Origin: a bacterium
GTDB taxonomy: Bacteria > Vulcanimicrobiota > Xenobia > Xenobiales > Xenobiaceae
Reading direction: 5' to 3'
Length of the DNA stretch: 27,763 nucleotides
NCBI GenBank assembly: GCA_022839105.1
Contig: JALHDH010000030.1
Location: 1-27,763 of the forward strand
Shown: piece after piece, positions 12,058 through 19,476 of the stretch
How the letters are laid out: every line of letters begins with the position of its first letter
How positions within the stretch are numbered: the first letter of the stretch is position 1
Translations under genes and position numbers: made by a program
Notes under the pieces: model-generated
Database searches by the model: none
Seen by the model: only the letters and a program-made list of their open reading frames with translations
What the model was told of the DNA's origin: nothing

Positions 12058-12690
12058 TCAGGCCTCCCCGGATCTGCGGATCAGCGCGGTGGCCAGCCAC
12101 AGGATCGGCACTCCCGCGGCAAAACCGGCAGCCACGTCGCTGGGGTAGTGTGCGGCCAGGTAGACCCGGCTCAGCCCGATGGCGGCCACCAGCGCCCCCA
12201 GGAGGCAGACCAGCCAGACCCGCCTGGCCCCAGAGGGCAGGGTTCGCCCCACCTGCCAGGCCAGCAGGCCGTACACGCACAAGGAGAGCATGGCGTGCCC
12301 GGAAGGGAAGCTGGCCAGCGGCTCCTGGACCAGCGGACTGAACTCGGGACCCGGTCGAGGGCGTGCAAACCAGCTCTTCAGGCCACTGTTGACAAGCGTT
12401 CCCGCCAGGAGGGTCGCCAGCAGCCCCAGCCGCTCGGCCGGGGCGCGGGAGGGCCAGCCCAGGAATCCCGTCAAGGTGGCCAGGCCCACCAGGACCAGGG
12501 GGCCACCCAGGTCGGTCAGGAGCCGCACAGCCCGGTCCAGCCTGGGGCCCCGCCAGGCTTGAAGGCCCTGCAGGAGGCCCTCGTCCAGGGCCGAGATGGC
12601 CACCGTGGCCTGGCCCAGCCAGGCCAGGAAGAGAAGGGCCAGGAAGGTCAGGGTCAGGCCTGTCAGCAGGTCTTTTCGGTCAGGTCGCAT
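12058..12690 (-). CDS. PAP2-family membrane phosphatase
   Basis: A 210-residue integral membrane phosphatase of the type-2 phosphatidic acid phosphatase family, which includes undecaprenyl-diphosphate and lipid phosphatases. The three catalytic motifs are complete: Lys105...Arg110-Pro (KSWFARPRP), PSGH at 129-132, and SRVYLAAHYPSD with Arg175, the nucleophile-type His181 and Asp185. About five to six hydrophobic helices are visible (residues ~9-26, 60-78, 88-101, 134-148, 157-172, 187-203). Motifs 2 and 3 would face the periplasm. ATG 12690 follows AGGA at suitable spacing. It lies downstream of pckG on the same strand, separated by a strong hairpin, and converges with the methyltransferase gene with only 4 bases between stops. 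The exact lipid substrate cannot be told. Confidence 0.93.
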   Translation of the reverse strand: MRPDRKDLLTGLTLTFLALLFLAWLGQATVAISALDEGLLQGLQAWRGPRLDRAVRLLTDLGGPLVLVGLATLTGFLGWPSRAPAERLGLLATLLAGTLVNSGLKSWFARPRPGPEFSPLVQEPLASFPSGHAMLSLCVYGLLAWQVGRTLPSGARRVWLVCLLGALVAAIGLSRVYLAAHYPSDVAAGFAAGVPILWLATALIRRSGEA

Positions 12691-12704
12691 CCATCCGCTT
12701 CCTG

Positions 12705-12749
12705 GGTCTGGCCACCCCCAGGCCTGCGCGACCTGGGGGTGGCCAGACC
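12705..12749. terminator. Strong hairpin after pckG
   Basis: An 18-base perfect inverted repeat (12705-12722 with 12732-12749) around a 9-base loop, placed 15 bases downstream of the pckG stop and upstream of the PAP2 start on the same strand. No clear T-tract on the minus strand. It most likely ends or protects the pckG transcript. Confidence 0.8.
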
Positions 12750-12763
12750 GTTTCAGGCCTCGC

Positions 12764-14605
12764 TCAGGGGTGAGGAGGAAGCCACTTCGGAGCCGAGCGG
12801 ACCAGCCGGGTCAGCAGCATCTGCCGCTCCAGGAAGAACTCCTGCGGCAGGCGCTCGAGGAGTTGCAGGAACATCTCTTCGTGGGCCAGGGATTCGGTCT
12901 TCCAGGCTTCGCGGTCCACGGTCATGAGCTCGTCGAACTGCTCCTGGCTGAAGTCCAGGCCCGTCCAGTCCAGATCCCGGCGACAAGGCATCCACCCGAT
13001 GGGGCTCTCGACGGCGTGAGCGCGGCCGTGGACCCGATCCAGGACCCACTTCAGGATCCGCATGTTCTCGCCGAATCCGGGCCAGAGGAACTTCCCGTCC
13101 TTCTTCAGGAACCAGTTCACCCGGAAGATCCTGGGAGGCTCGGGGTGGACCCGGCCCATGTCCAGCCAGTGGTCGAAGTAGTCGCCCATGTGATAGCCGC
13201 AGAACGGCAGCATGGCCATGGGATCGCGCCGGACCCCACCGACCTTGCCGGCCGCCGCGGCGGTCTTCTCCGAGCCCATGGTGGCCGCCAGGTAGACCCC
13301 GTGGGTCCAGTTGAAGGCCTGGAAGACCAGGGGCATGTCCTGGCTGATCCGGCCTCCGAAGATGAAGGCCTGGATCGGAACCCCTTGCGGGTTGTCCCAT
13401 TCGGCGTCGATGGTCGGGCACTGGGCGATGGGGGCGGTGAAACGGGCATTGGGGTGGGCCGCCGGACGACCGCATCCCGGCGTCCAATCCTGGCCGCGCC
13501 AGTCGATCAGCCGCTCGGGCTCCTCTTCGGTCATGCCCTCCCACCACACGTCGCCATCGGGGGTCAGGGCCACGTTGGTGAAGATGCTGTTCTGGCGGAT
13601 GGAGGCCATGGCGTTGGGGTTGGAGCTGTCCGAGGTCCCCGGGGCCACCCCGAAGAAGCCGGCTTCCGGGTTGATCGCGTAGAAGCGCTGATCCTCGCCG
13701 GGCTTGATCCAGGCGATGTCGTCCCCGACGGTCCAGATCTTCCAGCCCTCGAATCCCTCGGGAGGGATCATCATGGCGAAGTTCGTCTTGCCGCAGGCGC
13801 TGGGGAAGGCGGCGGCCACGTAGGTCTTCTCGCCGTCCGGGGCTTCCACGCCGAGGATCAGCATGTGTTCGGCCATCCAGCCTTCCTGGCGGGCCATGTG
13901 CGAGGCGATTCGCAAGGCCAGGCACTTCTTGCCCAGCAGGGCGTTGCCGCCGTAGCCGCTGCCGAAGGACCAGATGGAACGCTCCTCGGGGAAGTGGACG
14001 ATGTACTTGTTGTCCTTGTTGCAAGGCCAGGGAACGTCGGTCTGGTCGGGCCCCAGGGGGGCGCCCACCGAGTGCAGGCAGGGCACGAAGTTCTCGCTGT
14101 CGCTCAGCACGTCCAGGACGGCCTGGCCCATGCGGGTCATGATCCGCATGTTGGTGACCACGTAGGGGCTGTCGGTGATCTCGATGCCGATCTGGGCGAT
14201 GCGCGAGCCCAGCGGGCCCATGCTGAACGGGATCACGTACATGGTGCGGCCCCGCATGCATCCGTCGAAGAGGCCTGTCAGGGTGGCCTTCATCTCGTCG
14301 GGGTCGACCCAGTTGTTGTTGGGGCCGGCGTCCTCGCGGGTCCGGGTGCACACGAAGGTGCGGTCCTCCACCCGGGCCACGTCGTCCGGGTCTGAAAGGC
14401 AGAGGAAGCTGCCCGGCCGCTTTTCGGGGTTCAGGGCGATGAAGGTGCCGGACTGGACCATCTCCTGGCAGAGCCGGTCATATTCTTCCTGGCTGCCATC
14501 GCACCAGTGGATGTTCTCCGGGCGGCAGAGCCGGGCGATCTCGTCGACCCAGGCCACGAGTCGGGGGTTCGAGGTCGGGGGGGACGGGGCTTTCTGTGTG
14601 CTCAT
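12764..14605 (-). CDS. pckG: Phosphoenolpyruvate carboxykinase (GTP)
   Basis: Converts oxaloacetate and GTP to phosphoenolpyruvate, CO2 and GDP, the entry step of gluconeogenesis, in the cytoplasm. The 613-residue protein has the normal length of the GTP class. It carries the P-loop and catalytic cysteine motif FPSACGKTN (Cys271), the metal-binding GDDIAW near residue 294, YGGNALLGKK with its metal-site lysine (~217-227), the conserved NCWFxxDGKFxWPGFGxN-like region (here NWFLKKDGKFLWPGFGEN), and the N-terminal substrate region RTFVCTRTREDAGPNNNW. ATG 14605 follows GGAG; the in-frame extension to 14689 is not supported. A monocistronic gene: a strong hairpin follows, and a small unrelated gene lies 135 bases upstream on the same strand. 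Confidence 0.98.
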   Translation of the reverse strand: MSTQKAPSPPTSNPRLVAWVDEIARLCRPENIHWCDGSQEEYDRLCQEMVQSGTFIALNPEKRPGSFLCLSDPDDVARVEDRTFVCTRTREDAGPNNNWVDPDEMKATLTGLFDGCMRGRTMYVIPFSMGPLGSRIAQIGIEITDSPYVVTNMRIMTRMGQAVLDVLSDSENFVPCLHSVGAPLGPDQTDVPWPCNKDNKYIVHFPEERSIWSFGSGYGGNALLGKKCLALRIASHMARQEGWMAEHMLILGVEAPDGEKTYVAAAFPSACGKTNFAMMIPPEGFEGWKIWTVGDDIAWIKPGEDQRFYAINPEAGFFGVAPGTSDSSNPNAMASIRQNSIFTNVALTPDGDVWWEGMTEEEPERLIDWRGQDWTPGCGRPAAHPNARFTAPIAQCPTIDAEWDNPQGVPIQAFIFGGRISQDMPLVFQAFNWTHGVYLAATMGSEKTAAAAGKVGGVRRDPMAMLPFCGYHMGDYFDHWLDMGRVHPEPPRIFRVNWFLKKDGKFLWPGFGENMRILKWVLDRVHGRAHAVESPIGWMPCRRDLDWTGLDFSQEQFDELMTVDREAWKTESLAHEEMFLQLLERLPQEFFLERQMLLTRLVRSAPKWLPPHP

Positions 14606-14740
14606 TCGGGCTCCACTTCTGTCGGTTGATTTCAGGGTCTCTCCTGGTCGAAGAAAGGAAGGGCCTCTGCCGCCATCCATGGCAGCCACGGGCCAGCTTG
14701 GGCAATTCCACCGTGTGCAGCCTGCTCCTGCCCGACGCGC

Positions 14741-15079
14741 TCAGCCCTCGGAGTAGGCGACGTCCACGACGTTGCCTCGGGAGTCCAGGTAGATGACGAC
14801 CCGGGTGCTTCCGAACAATCCGCACCGATAGACCAGGCGCTTGAGGGTGAGCAGCCCCTCGGGGGCATTGGGACCCCGGCGCTCGAAGACCTCGTCGGGA
14901 GGGCCATGCTGGAGGAGGACCTGCTGCTCGGTGTCGCCGCTGCGGGGGTTGGGGCAGGGCTTCCAGCCGAAGAGGCACACCACGATTCCCGCCACGAGAC
15001 CCAGCAGGGCACCTCGGAAGATCTCCAGTCGGTGGCGGCGCCACCAGTTGGGACGGGGAGTCGGCGTGGAGTCGGACAT
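14741..15079 (-). CDS. Small single-pass membrane protein of unknown function
   Basis: A 112-residue protein. A basic N-terminus (PNWWRRHRLE) precedes one transmembrane helix (residues ~21-38, IFRGALLGLVAGIVVCLF), so the soluble part probably lies outside the cytoplasm. That part contains LLQHGPPDEVFERRG and ends with a strand pattern VVIYLDSRGNVVDVAYSEG. The order (helix then G-P-P-D-E turn, then strands with a final GxVxDV) is reminiscent of the BamE/SmpA lipoprotein fold, but there is no lipobox Cys at the N-terminus and the likeness is only by eye. ATG 15079 is preceded by GGAGGT, which makes translation likely. Divergent from the sensor kinase gene that starts at 15192. Confidence 0.75.
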   Translation of the reverse strand: MSDSTPTPRPNWWRRHRLEIFRGALLGLVAGIVVCLFGWKPCPNPRSGDTEQQVLLQHGPPDEVFERRGPNAPEGLLTLKRLVYRCGLFGSTRVVIYLDSRGNVVDVAYSEG

Positions 15080-15191
15080 GGCACCTCCAAAGAGCGGTCT
15101 GGAGTCCTCCTCTCTTCGCCTCGGGGCCCATCCGCCCCCTTCTGCTCGTCACCGTCCCAGGGTGGTTCCGCTCGACGGCGAACCTGAGGGC

Positions 15192-16649
15192 ATGTCCTCC
15201 AAGCCCCGCCCCGGCTTCGAGTCCATGCTCGAACCCACTCCCCCACGCCTGCGCTTTCGCATGGCCCGGCTCTTCTATGCCATGCTCCTGGCCCTGGGCC
15301 TGCTGGCCGTGGTCTGGCTGGATCGGGCGATCGGGCCGCACCAGGAACTGGGCTTCTTCTACCTGGCGATCATCGTCCTGGCCTGCCTGGAGCTCGGCCT
15401 CTCCGGGCTGCTCTTCGTGCCTCTGGCCTTTGCCAGCTACCTGGGAAACGTCCTGGCCCGGGCCGGAGCCGACCGCCCCGCCCACCTCTTCGAGCATTGC
15501 CTGGTCAGCGCAGCCAGTTTCGCGGTGGTCGGCGTGGTCGCCGCCATGGCCCACCAGGGGCGGGTTCGTCTGGAGGCCCATCGACACGCCCTGGAAGTGG
15601 CCGTCTCCCAGCACGAGGCCGTCCTGCGCTGTCTTCCGGATTCCGTCCTGGTCTTGGACCGGGACCTGCGGATCCGGGGAGCAGGCGGCGCCTTCCACGA
15701 GCATCTGGGCCTCTCGCCCGAGAGCCTCCAGGGCGTGGCCCTGGGAGAACTCGAATCGGGTCAAGCCGATTCGGGCTTCAAGAGGCTTGCCGCCGATCTC
15801 TCGGCCAGCCACGCGGCCGAACCGCTGGCCCCTTCGCCGCCCGCGGGCGAGCGGCCTCGATCCCGTCGGATCCTCCTGGAGTCCGGCCTGCTGGACGCCG
15901 TGGCGGGTCCCATCCAGGACGCGCGGGGTGGGGTGCTGGGGTGGGTGGTCCTGCTCCGCGACGTGACCGATCTGGTCAGGACCCAGGACCTGTCGCTGGC
16001 GCGGGCCCGAAGCCTGGCGGTGCAGGAGACCCGGCGTCAACTGGCCCGCCACCTGCACGACAACGTGGCCCAGACCCTGGCCGCCATCCGGATCCGTCTG
16101 GAGATCATGGCGGCCGGAAGCGATGAGGTTCTGCTGCCCGCGCAGGTCCTGGAGGTTCAGGAAGGCCTGGGGCAGGCCATCCGGGAATTGCGCCAGACCA
16201 TGTGGGAGCTGCGCCCGACGGTGCTCGAGACCTTGCCCCTGGTCGAGGCCCTGCGCGTCTATCTGCAGGACCTCGAAGGGCGTTCGGGTTTCCAGGCCCG
16301 GCTCGAGGTGGACGGCCGGGTCCAGCTCGATCCCGAAAGGGAGGTCCTGCTGTTCCGGGTGGTCCAGGAGGCGGTCACCAACGCCTTGAAACACTCCCAG
16401 GCCGGGGAGGTCGTGGTCCGGCTGGAGGCAGGGAACAACCATCTGGGGGTCGAGATTCGGGACGACGGGGTCGGATTCGACGCCGAAGCCGTGGGGGCCG
16501 ACCCCCTGCGCAAGAGCTTCGGCCTGCGAGACATGAAGGATCGAGCCCGGGTTCTGGGAAGCGAGCTGGCGATCCAGACGGCCCCCGGACAGGGGACCCG
16601 CGTCCGCTTCACCGTGCCTCAGGAACCGCAACAGGAGGGATTGGAGTGA
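15192..16649 (+). CDS. Membrane sensor histidine kinase, NarX/DegS-like (HisKA_3)
   Basis: Sensor partner of a two-component system. The 485-residue protein begins with three to four membrane helices (residues ~26-45, 53-88 as a long hydrophobic region, 103-122) with only short outside loops, which suggests sensing within or near the membrane. A PAS-like domain follows (~135-265; PDSVLVLDRDLRIRGA). The dimerisation/phosphoacceptor region is HisKA_3 type with RHLHDNVAQTL (His289). The short ATPase domain shows the N-box AVTNALKHS (Asn397), G1 RDDGVGFD and FGLRDMKDRA, as in LiaS/NarX kinases. ATG 15192 has GAGGG upstream; a longer frame upstream overlaps the opposite gene and lacks homology. 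The stop overlaps the GTG start of the response regulator, so they are coupled. Confidence 0.93.
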   Translation: MSSKPRPGFESMLEPTPPRLRFRMARLFYAMLLALGLLAVVWLDRAIGPHQELGFFYLAIIVLACLELGLSGLLFVPLAFASYLGNVLARAGADRPAHLFEHCLVSAASFAVVGVVAAMAHQGRVRLEAHRHALEVAVSQHEAVLRCLPDSVLVLDRDLRIRGAGGAFHEHLGLSPESLQGVALGELESGQADSGFKRLAADLSASHAAEPLAPSPPAGERPRSRRILLESGLLDAVAGPIQDARGGVLGWVVLLRDVTDLVRTQDLSLARARSLAVQETRRQLARHLHDNVAQTLAAIRIRLEIMAAGSDEVLLPAQVLEVQEGLGQAIRELRQTMWELRPTVLETLPLVEALRVYLQDLEGRSGFQARLEVDGRVQLDPEREVLLFRVVQEAVTNALKHSQAGEVVVRLEAGNNHLGVEIRDDGVGFDAEAVGADPLRKSFGLRDMKDRARVLGSELAIQTAPGQGTRVRFTVPQEPQQEGLE

Positions 16650-17308
16650 CCCAACCGGTCCGCATCATGCTGGTGGATGATCACGCGCTTTTTCGGGAGG
16701 GCCTGGCCCTGCTCCTGAAAGGCCGGTCCAACCTGCAGGTGGTGGCTGAGGCCGCCACGGGAGAGGAGGCGCTTTCCCGGCTCGAGTCGGCCCGGCCCGA
16801 CCTGGTCCTGCTGGATCTCAACCTGCCCGGAATCGGAGGCGTAGAAGCCTGCCGGCTCCTCAAGGAGAAGGCTCCGGATCTGCGGGTGGTGATCCTGACC
16901 ATGTCCGATGATCTCGAGTCGATCTTCGAGGCGGTCCGGGCGGGGGCTTGCGGCTACCTGCTCAAGGATATCGCCTCGCAGAATCTCCTGGAGGCCATCG
17001 ACCAGATCGATCGGGAAGGCGGGATCCTCGAGCCGTTCCTGGCGCGCCGCCTCCTGGCCGAGTTCTCGGGCCCCAGGCCTGCACACCGCCCGGCCGAGCC
17101 GGCCGCGGCTCCGAGCCCCCTCCTGTCCCCGCGCGAGACCGAGATCCTGCGCAAGGTGGTGGATGGCCTCTCCAACAAGGAGATCGCCGACCGGCTCTGC
17201 ATCAGCAAGTACACCGTGGGAAACCACATCAACAACATCTTCCGGAAGCTGGGCGTGAACGATCGGACCCAGGCCGCCGTGGCCGCCATCAAGATGCGCC
17301 TGGTCTGA
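16646..17308 (+). CDS. NarL/FixJ-family response regulator
   Basis: DNA-binding partner of the preceding kinase. The 220-residue protein has an N-terminal receiver with IMLVDDHALFREGL (acidic pocket), the phosphoacceptor Asp57 in LVLLDLNLPG, the conserved Thr/Ser region VILTMSD and a lysine in GYLLKD. A linker rich in Pro/Ala (residues ~140-156) joins a LuxR-type helix-turn-helix, LSPRETEILRKVVDGLSNKEIADRL then VGNHINNIFRKLGVNDRTQAA. The start is GTG 16646, preceded by AGGAGGG and overlapping the kinase stop (GTGA). Target genes are unknown; the secreted acid phosphatase gene follows after 91 bases and is one candidate, which is only inference from position. Confidence 0.96.
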   Translation: MTQPVRIMLVDDHALFREGLALLLKGRSNLQVVAEAATGEEALSRLESARPDLVLLDLNLPGIGGVEACRLLKEKAPDLRVVILTMSDDLESIFEAVRAGACGYLLKDIASQNLLEAIDQIDREGGILEPFLARRLLAEFSGPRPAHRPAEPAAAPSPLLSPRETEILRKVVDGLSNKEIADRLCISKYTVGNHINNIFRKLGVNDRTQAAVAAIKMRLV

Positions 17309-17399
17309 GATGCCGGGAGCTCCAGGGGTCTGAACGGAGGAACCCCAGTCCTCCCTGCGAAGGCAGTTCCGTCGAGTCCATCTGGTTGGAGGTCTCTTG

Positions 17400-18389
17400 A
17401 TGAAAGCTCTGCGCATGTCGCTCCAAGCCCTGTTGCTGGCCCTCGCGCTCTTGACCCAGCCGGTCCGTGCCGAGGCCCCCGCCCAACTCCCCCCGGATCT
17501 GCTGGCGGTGCTCTGGCAGCAGACTTCCGCTGAGTACAAGGCCTTGTGCCTGCAGGTCTTCCATGGTGCGACCGAGGCCCTGCGCTCGCATGTCCAGGGA
17601 GGCGAGTACCGCTTCCGGGATGGGCGGCTCTGGCTCGAGACCCTGGTGCGCCATCCGGATGGCCGGGTCTTCTGGGATCGCCGGCCTTTGGCCCTGGTCA
17701 TGGATCTGGACGAGACGGTCCTGGACAATAGCGGCTTCGAGGCCTGGGCCATCCAGAACAAGCAGGTCTTCAACCCCAAGAACTGGGGGTATTGGATGAG
17801 GTTCCAGGCCGAGACGCCTTCCTCGTGGAAGGCTCTTCCGGGAGCCCTGGAGATGATCCGCCAGGCCCAGGCCATGGGCATCTCGCCGGTCTTCAACACC
17901 AACCGCGACGAGTCGGGTCGCGCCGACACCCTGGCGCTGTTGCGCGGGCTGGGACTGGACGGACCGGACCTCTCCGAACGCCTGTACATGCAGGATGAGG
18001 CCAACGAGCCCAAGGCGCGTGAGGCCCTTCTCAAGAGCATGGGTCTGGACCCGAAGGGACCGGAGGCCCGGCGGATGGCCGCCAACTCCAGCGACAAGGA
18101 GCGCCGTCGGCTGGACTCGATGTCCCGCTTCCACGTGGTCGCCTGGTTCGGCGACAACCTGTACGATTTCCCGGTCGATGTCCCCGACACCACCGCTCCC
18201 GGAGAGGCCACCCGCAAGGTGCGCGAGGAAGAGGTCGTGCGGAACTCCAAGCGTTGGGGGACCAGTTGGTTCATGCTTCCCAACCCGATGTACGGCAGTT
18301 GGTACTATGGCCCGGCCATGCCCTCGGGGACCCAGCTCAAGACCCTGGACGACTTCGGGTTCGAAGCCTGGCGCAAGAAGAACCTCTGA
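17400..18389 (+). CDS. Secreted HAD-family acid phosphatase / 5'-nucleotidase, e(P4)-like
   Basis: A 329-residue phosphatase of the HAD subfamily IIIB (class C acid phosphatase, lipoprotein e(P4) relatives), which dephosphorylates nucleotides and other small phosphate esters outside the cytoplasm. A signal peptide (MKALRMSLQALLLALALL, cleavage near VRA) is present, but the +1 Cys of the lipoprotein lipobox is missing, so it is predicted to be periplasmic or secreted and not lipid-anchored. Catalytic DxDxT is DLDET at 102-106 (Asp102 nucleophile, Asp104 acid/base); FNTNRDES provides motif II, and AWFGDNLYDFP the metal-binding Asp motif. ATG 17400 follows GGAGG with 7-base spacing; a TTG directly before it is not needed. 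Followed by a hairpin terminator. Confidence 0.93.
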   Translation: MKALRMSLQALLLALALLTQPVRAEAPAQLPPDLLAVLWQQTSAEYKALCLQVFHGATEALRSHVQGGEYRFRDGRLWLETLVRHPDGRVFWDRRPLALVMDLDETVLDNSGFEAWAIQNKQVFNPKNWGYWMRFQAETPSSWKALPGALEMIRQAQAMGISPVFNTNRDESGRADTLALLRGLGLDGPDLSERLYMQDEANEPKAREALLKSMGLDPKGPEARRMAANSSDKERRRLDSMSRFHVVAWFGDNLYDFPVDVPDTTAPGEATRKVREEEVVRNSKRWGTSWFMLPNPMYGSWYYGPAMPSGTQLKTLDDFGFEAWRKKNL

Positions 18390-18427
18390 GCCTCCCGGTG
18401 CCCCCGCCCACATGAACCCGGGTCACG

Positions 18428-18452
18428 GCCCCCCGAGCGAACCTCGGGGGGC
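18428..18452 (+). terminator. Hairpin after the acid phosphatase gene
   Basis: GCCCCCCGAG (18428-18437) pairs perfectly with CTCGGGGGGC (18443-18452) around a 5-base loop, 38 bases after the stop codon. There is no T-tract, so it may act as a transcript end or a Rho-independent-like barrier. Confidence 0.65.
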
Positions 18453-18547
18453 TCCCGGACCCAGGCCGATGGGGCCCTGGCCCGCTGGAAAGGGTCCCCA
18501 GGTCGGACCGCGAAGCCATGAGGGGGGGCGGAGGGCGCTCAGTCCGA

Positions 18548-18580
18548 CAGGCCGGGGGCCTTCGGGGGAGACCCGGCCTG
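18548..18580 (+). other. Inverted repeat in the leader of the zinc-ribbon/CD225 gene
   Basis: CAGGCCGGG (18548-18556) pairs with CCCGGCCTG (18572-18580) across a 15-base loop, 43 bases before ATG 18624. The whole spacer 18390-18623 is otherwise G/C-rich with no clear promoter. Role unknown. Confidence 0.35.
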
Positions 18581-18623
18581 ACAGGCAGACCGGCGCACCC
18601 GGTCGGGAGAGGGAGATCGAGCG

Positions 18624-19394
18624 ATGGCCTTTTGCATCCACTGCGGAGCCCAGGTTGCCGAGGACGCAACCTTCTGCCATTCTTGCGGAGGGTCGGTCCA
18701 GGACCTGACCGCCGCGGCGCCTGGAGGGGCCGAGCCGCCCCCGTCCACCGTGGGGGAGGCCCCGGGGTGGCCGGCTTCGCTGGAGATGCCCTCCAGTTCC
18801 TGGGATGCCCCCACGCCTGAAGCCCCTGCTGCTTCCTGGGATGCGCCTTCAGAAGCTGCGCCCTCGGCCTGGGACCCGGCCCCCCAGGCGCCTGCTGCTT
18901 CCTGGGGAGCCTCCCCGGAGGCTCCGCCCTCGGCCTGGCAACCTTCGCCTCAGCCCCCCGCCGCGGCCTGGGGAGCTTCCCCGCAAGCTTCACCCTCCAG
19001 TTGGAGCGCACCCGGAGTCGTCCCGGCCGCTCCGCCACGGGCGGGAAGCGTCGATTCCAGCGGCACCGGGTGGCCTCCTTCGCTGGGAGGACCCGAGCGC
19101 TCCCCGCAGCCTCCAGCCCCCCCGGCTGCCCAGGTCCACGGTGCCGGTCAGCCGGTTCCGAACTACCTGATCCCGGCCGTCTTCTCGATGCTCTGCTGTT
19201 GTCTGCCCTTCGGCGTGGTCAGCCTGGTCTTCGCCATCCAGGCCAACACCAAGGCGGGAGCCGGGCTGTACGACGAGGCCTTGCGGAACGCCAACCTGGC
19301 GAAGATCTGGCTGTGGGTGGCCGTCATCGGGGGGCTCCTGGGCAACGGATTCATCATCGCGGCCAACGTGCTCGCGGCCCTGGCCAACGCCTGA
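18624..19394 (+). CDS. Zinc-ribbon protein with Trp repeats and a CD225-type membrane domain
   Basis: A 256-residue protein of three parts. Residues 1-24 form a zinc ribbon (Cys4, Cys7, Cys18, Cys21; FCIHCGAQV and FCHSCG). Residues 30-178 are a disordered Pro/Ala/Ser linker, with seven Trp at 60, 72, 83, 94, 105, 116 and 127: an 11-residue repeat of the type SWDAPxxEAPxA. Residues 179-256 hold two membrane helices with the dispanin/CD225 pattern (PNYLIPAVFSMLCCCLPFGVVSLVFA, IQANTKAGAG, A-NLAKIWLWVAVI). In bacteria such zinc-ribbon plus CD225 proteins are common but their role is unknown; in animals CD225 proteins (IFITMs) affect membrane fusion. The protein should be anchored with the ribbon in the cytoplasm, topology being inference. 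ATG 18624 follows an AGGGAG site. Convergent with the SDR gene. Confidence 0.88.
   Translation: MAFCIHCGAQVAEDATFCHSCGGSVQDLTAAAPGGAEPPPSTVGEAPGWPASLEMPSSSWDAPTPEAPAASWDAPSEAAPSAWDPAPQAPAASWGASPEAPPSAWQPSPQPPAAAWGASPQASPSSWSAPGVVPAAPPRAGSVDSSGTGWPPSLGGPERSPQPPAPPAAQVHGAGQPVPNYLIPAVFSMLCCCLPFGVVSLVFAIQANTKAGAGLYDEALRNANLAKIWLWVAVIGGLLGNGFIIAANVLAALANA
18792..19004 (+). repeat. 33-base imperfect tandem repeat inside the zinc-ribbon/CD225 gene
   Basis: Six consecutive Trp-to-Trp units, the first 12 codons long and five of exactly 11 codons, alternating DAP/GAS and Pro-rich halves. The DNA repeats imperfectly with words such as GCTTCCTGGG recurring. The constant codon length argues for expansion by repeat duplication. 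Confidence 0.8.
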
Positions 19395-19476
19395 AGCCGG
19401 ATCTCGAGCAGGAAGCCTGCGAGTCGGGGCGGGATCGCCTTCAAGCCGGTTCGGGGAATCCTTCAGGCCGGCCGGT

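Noticed and set aside
12058..12690. Frameshift in the PAP2 gene
   Set aside because: All three catalytic motifs are in one frame and the length is normal.
12596..14395. Plus-strand frame opposite pckG
   Set aside because: Val/Gly/His-rich shadow; the PEP carboxykinase motifs on the minus strand are complete.
18624..19394. CRISPR array or VNTR-type intergenic repeat
   Set aside because: The 33-base repeats are imperfect, contiguous and codon-phased inside an open gene, without spacers.
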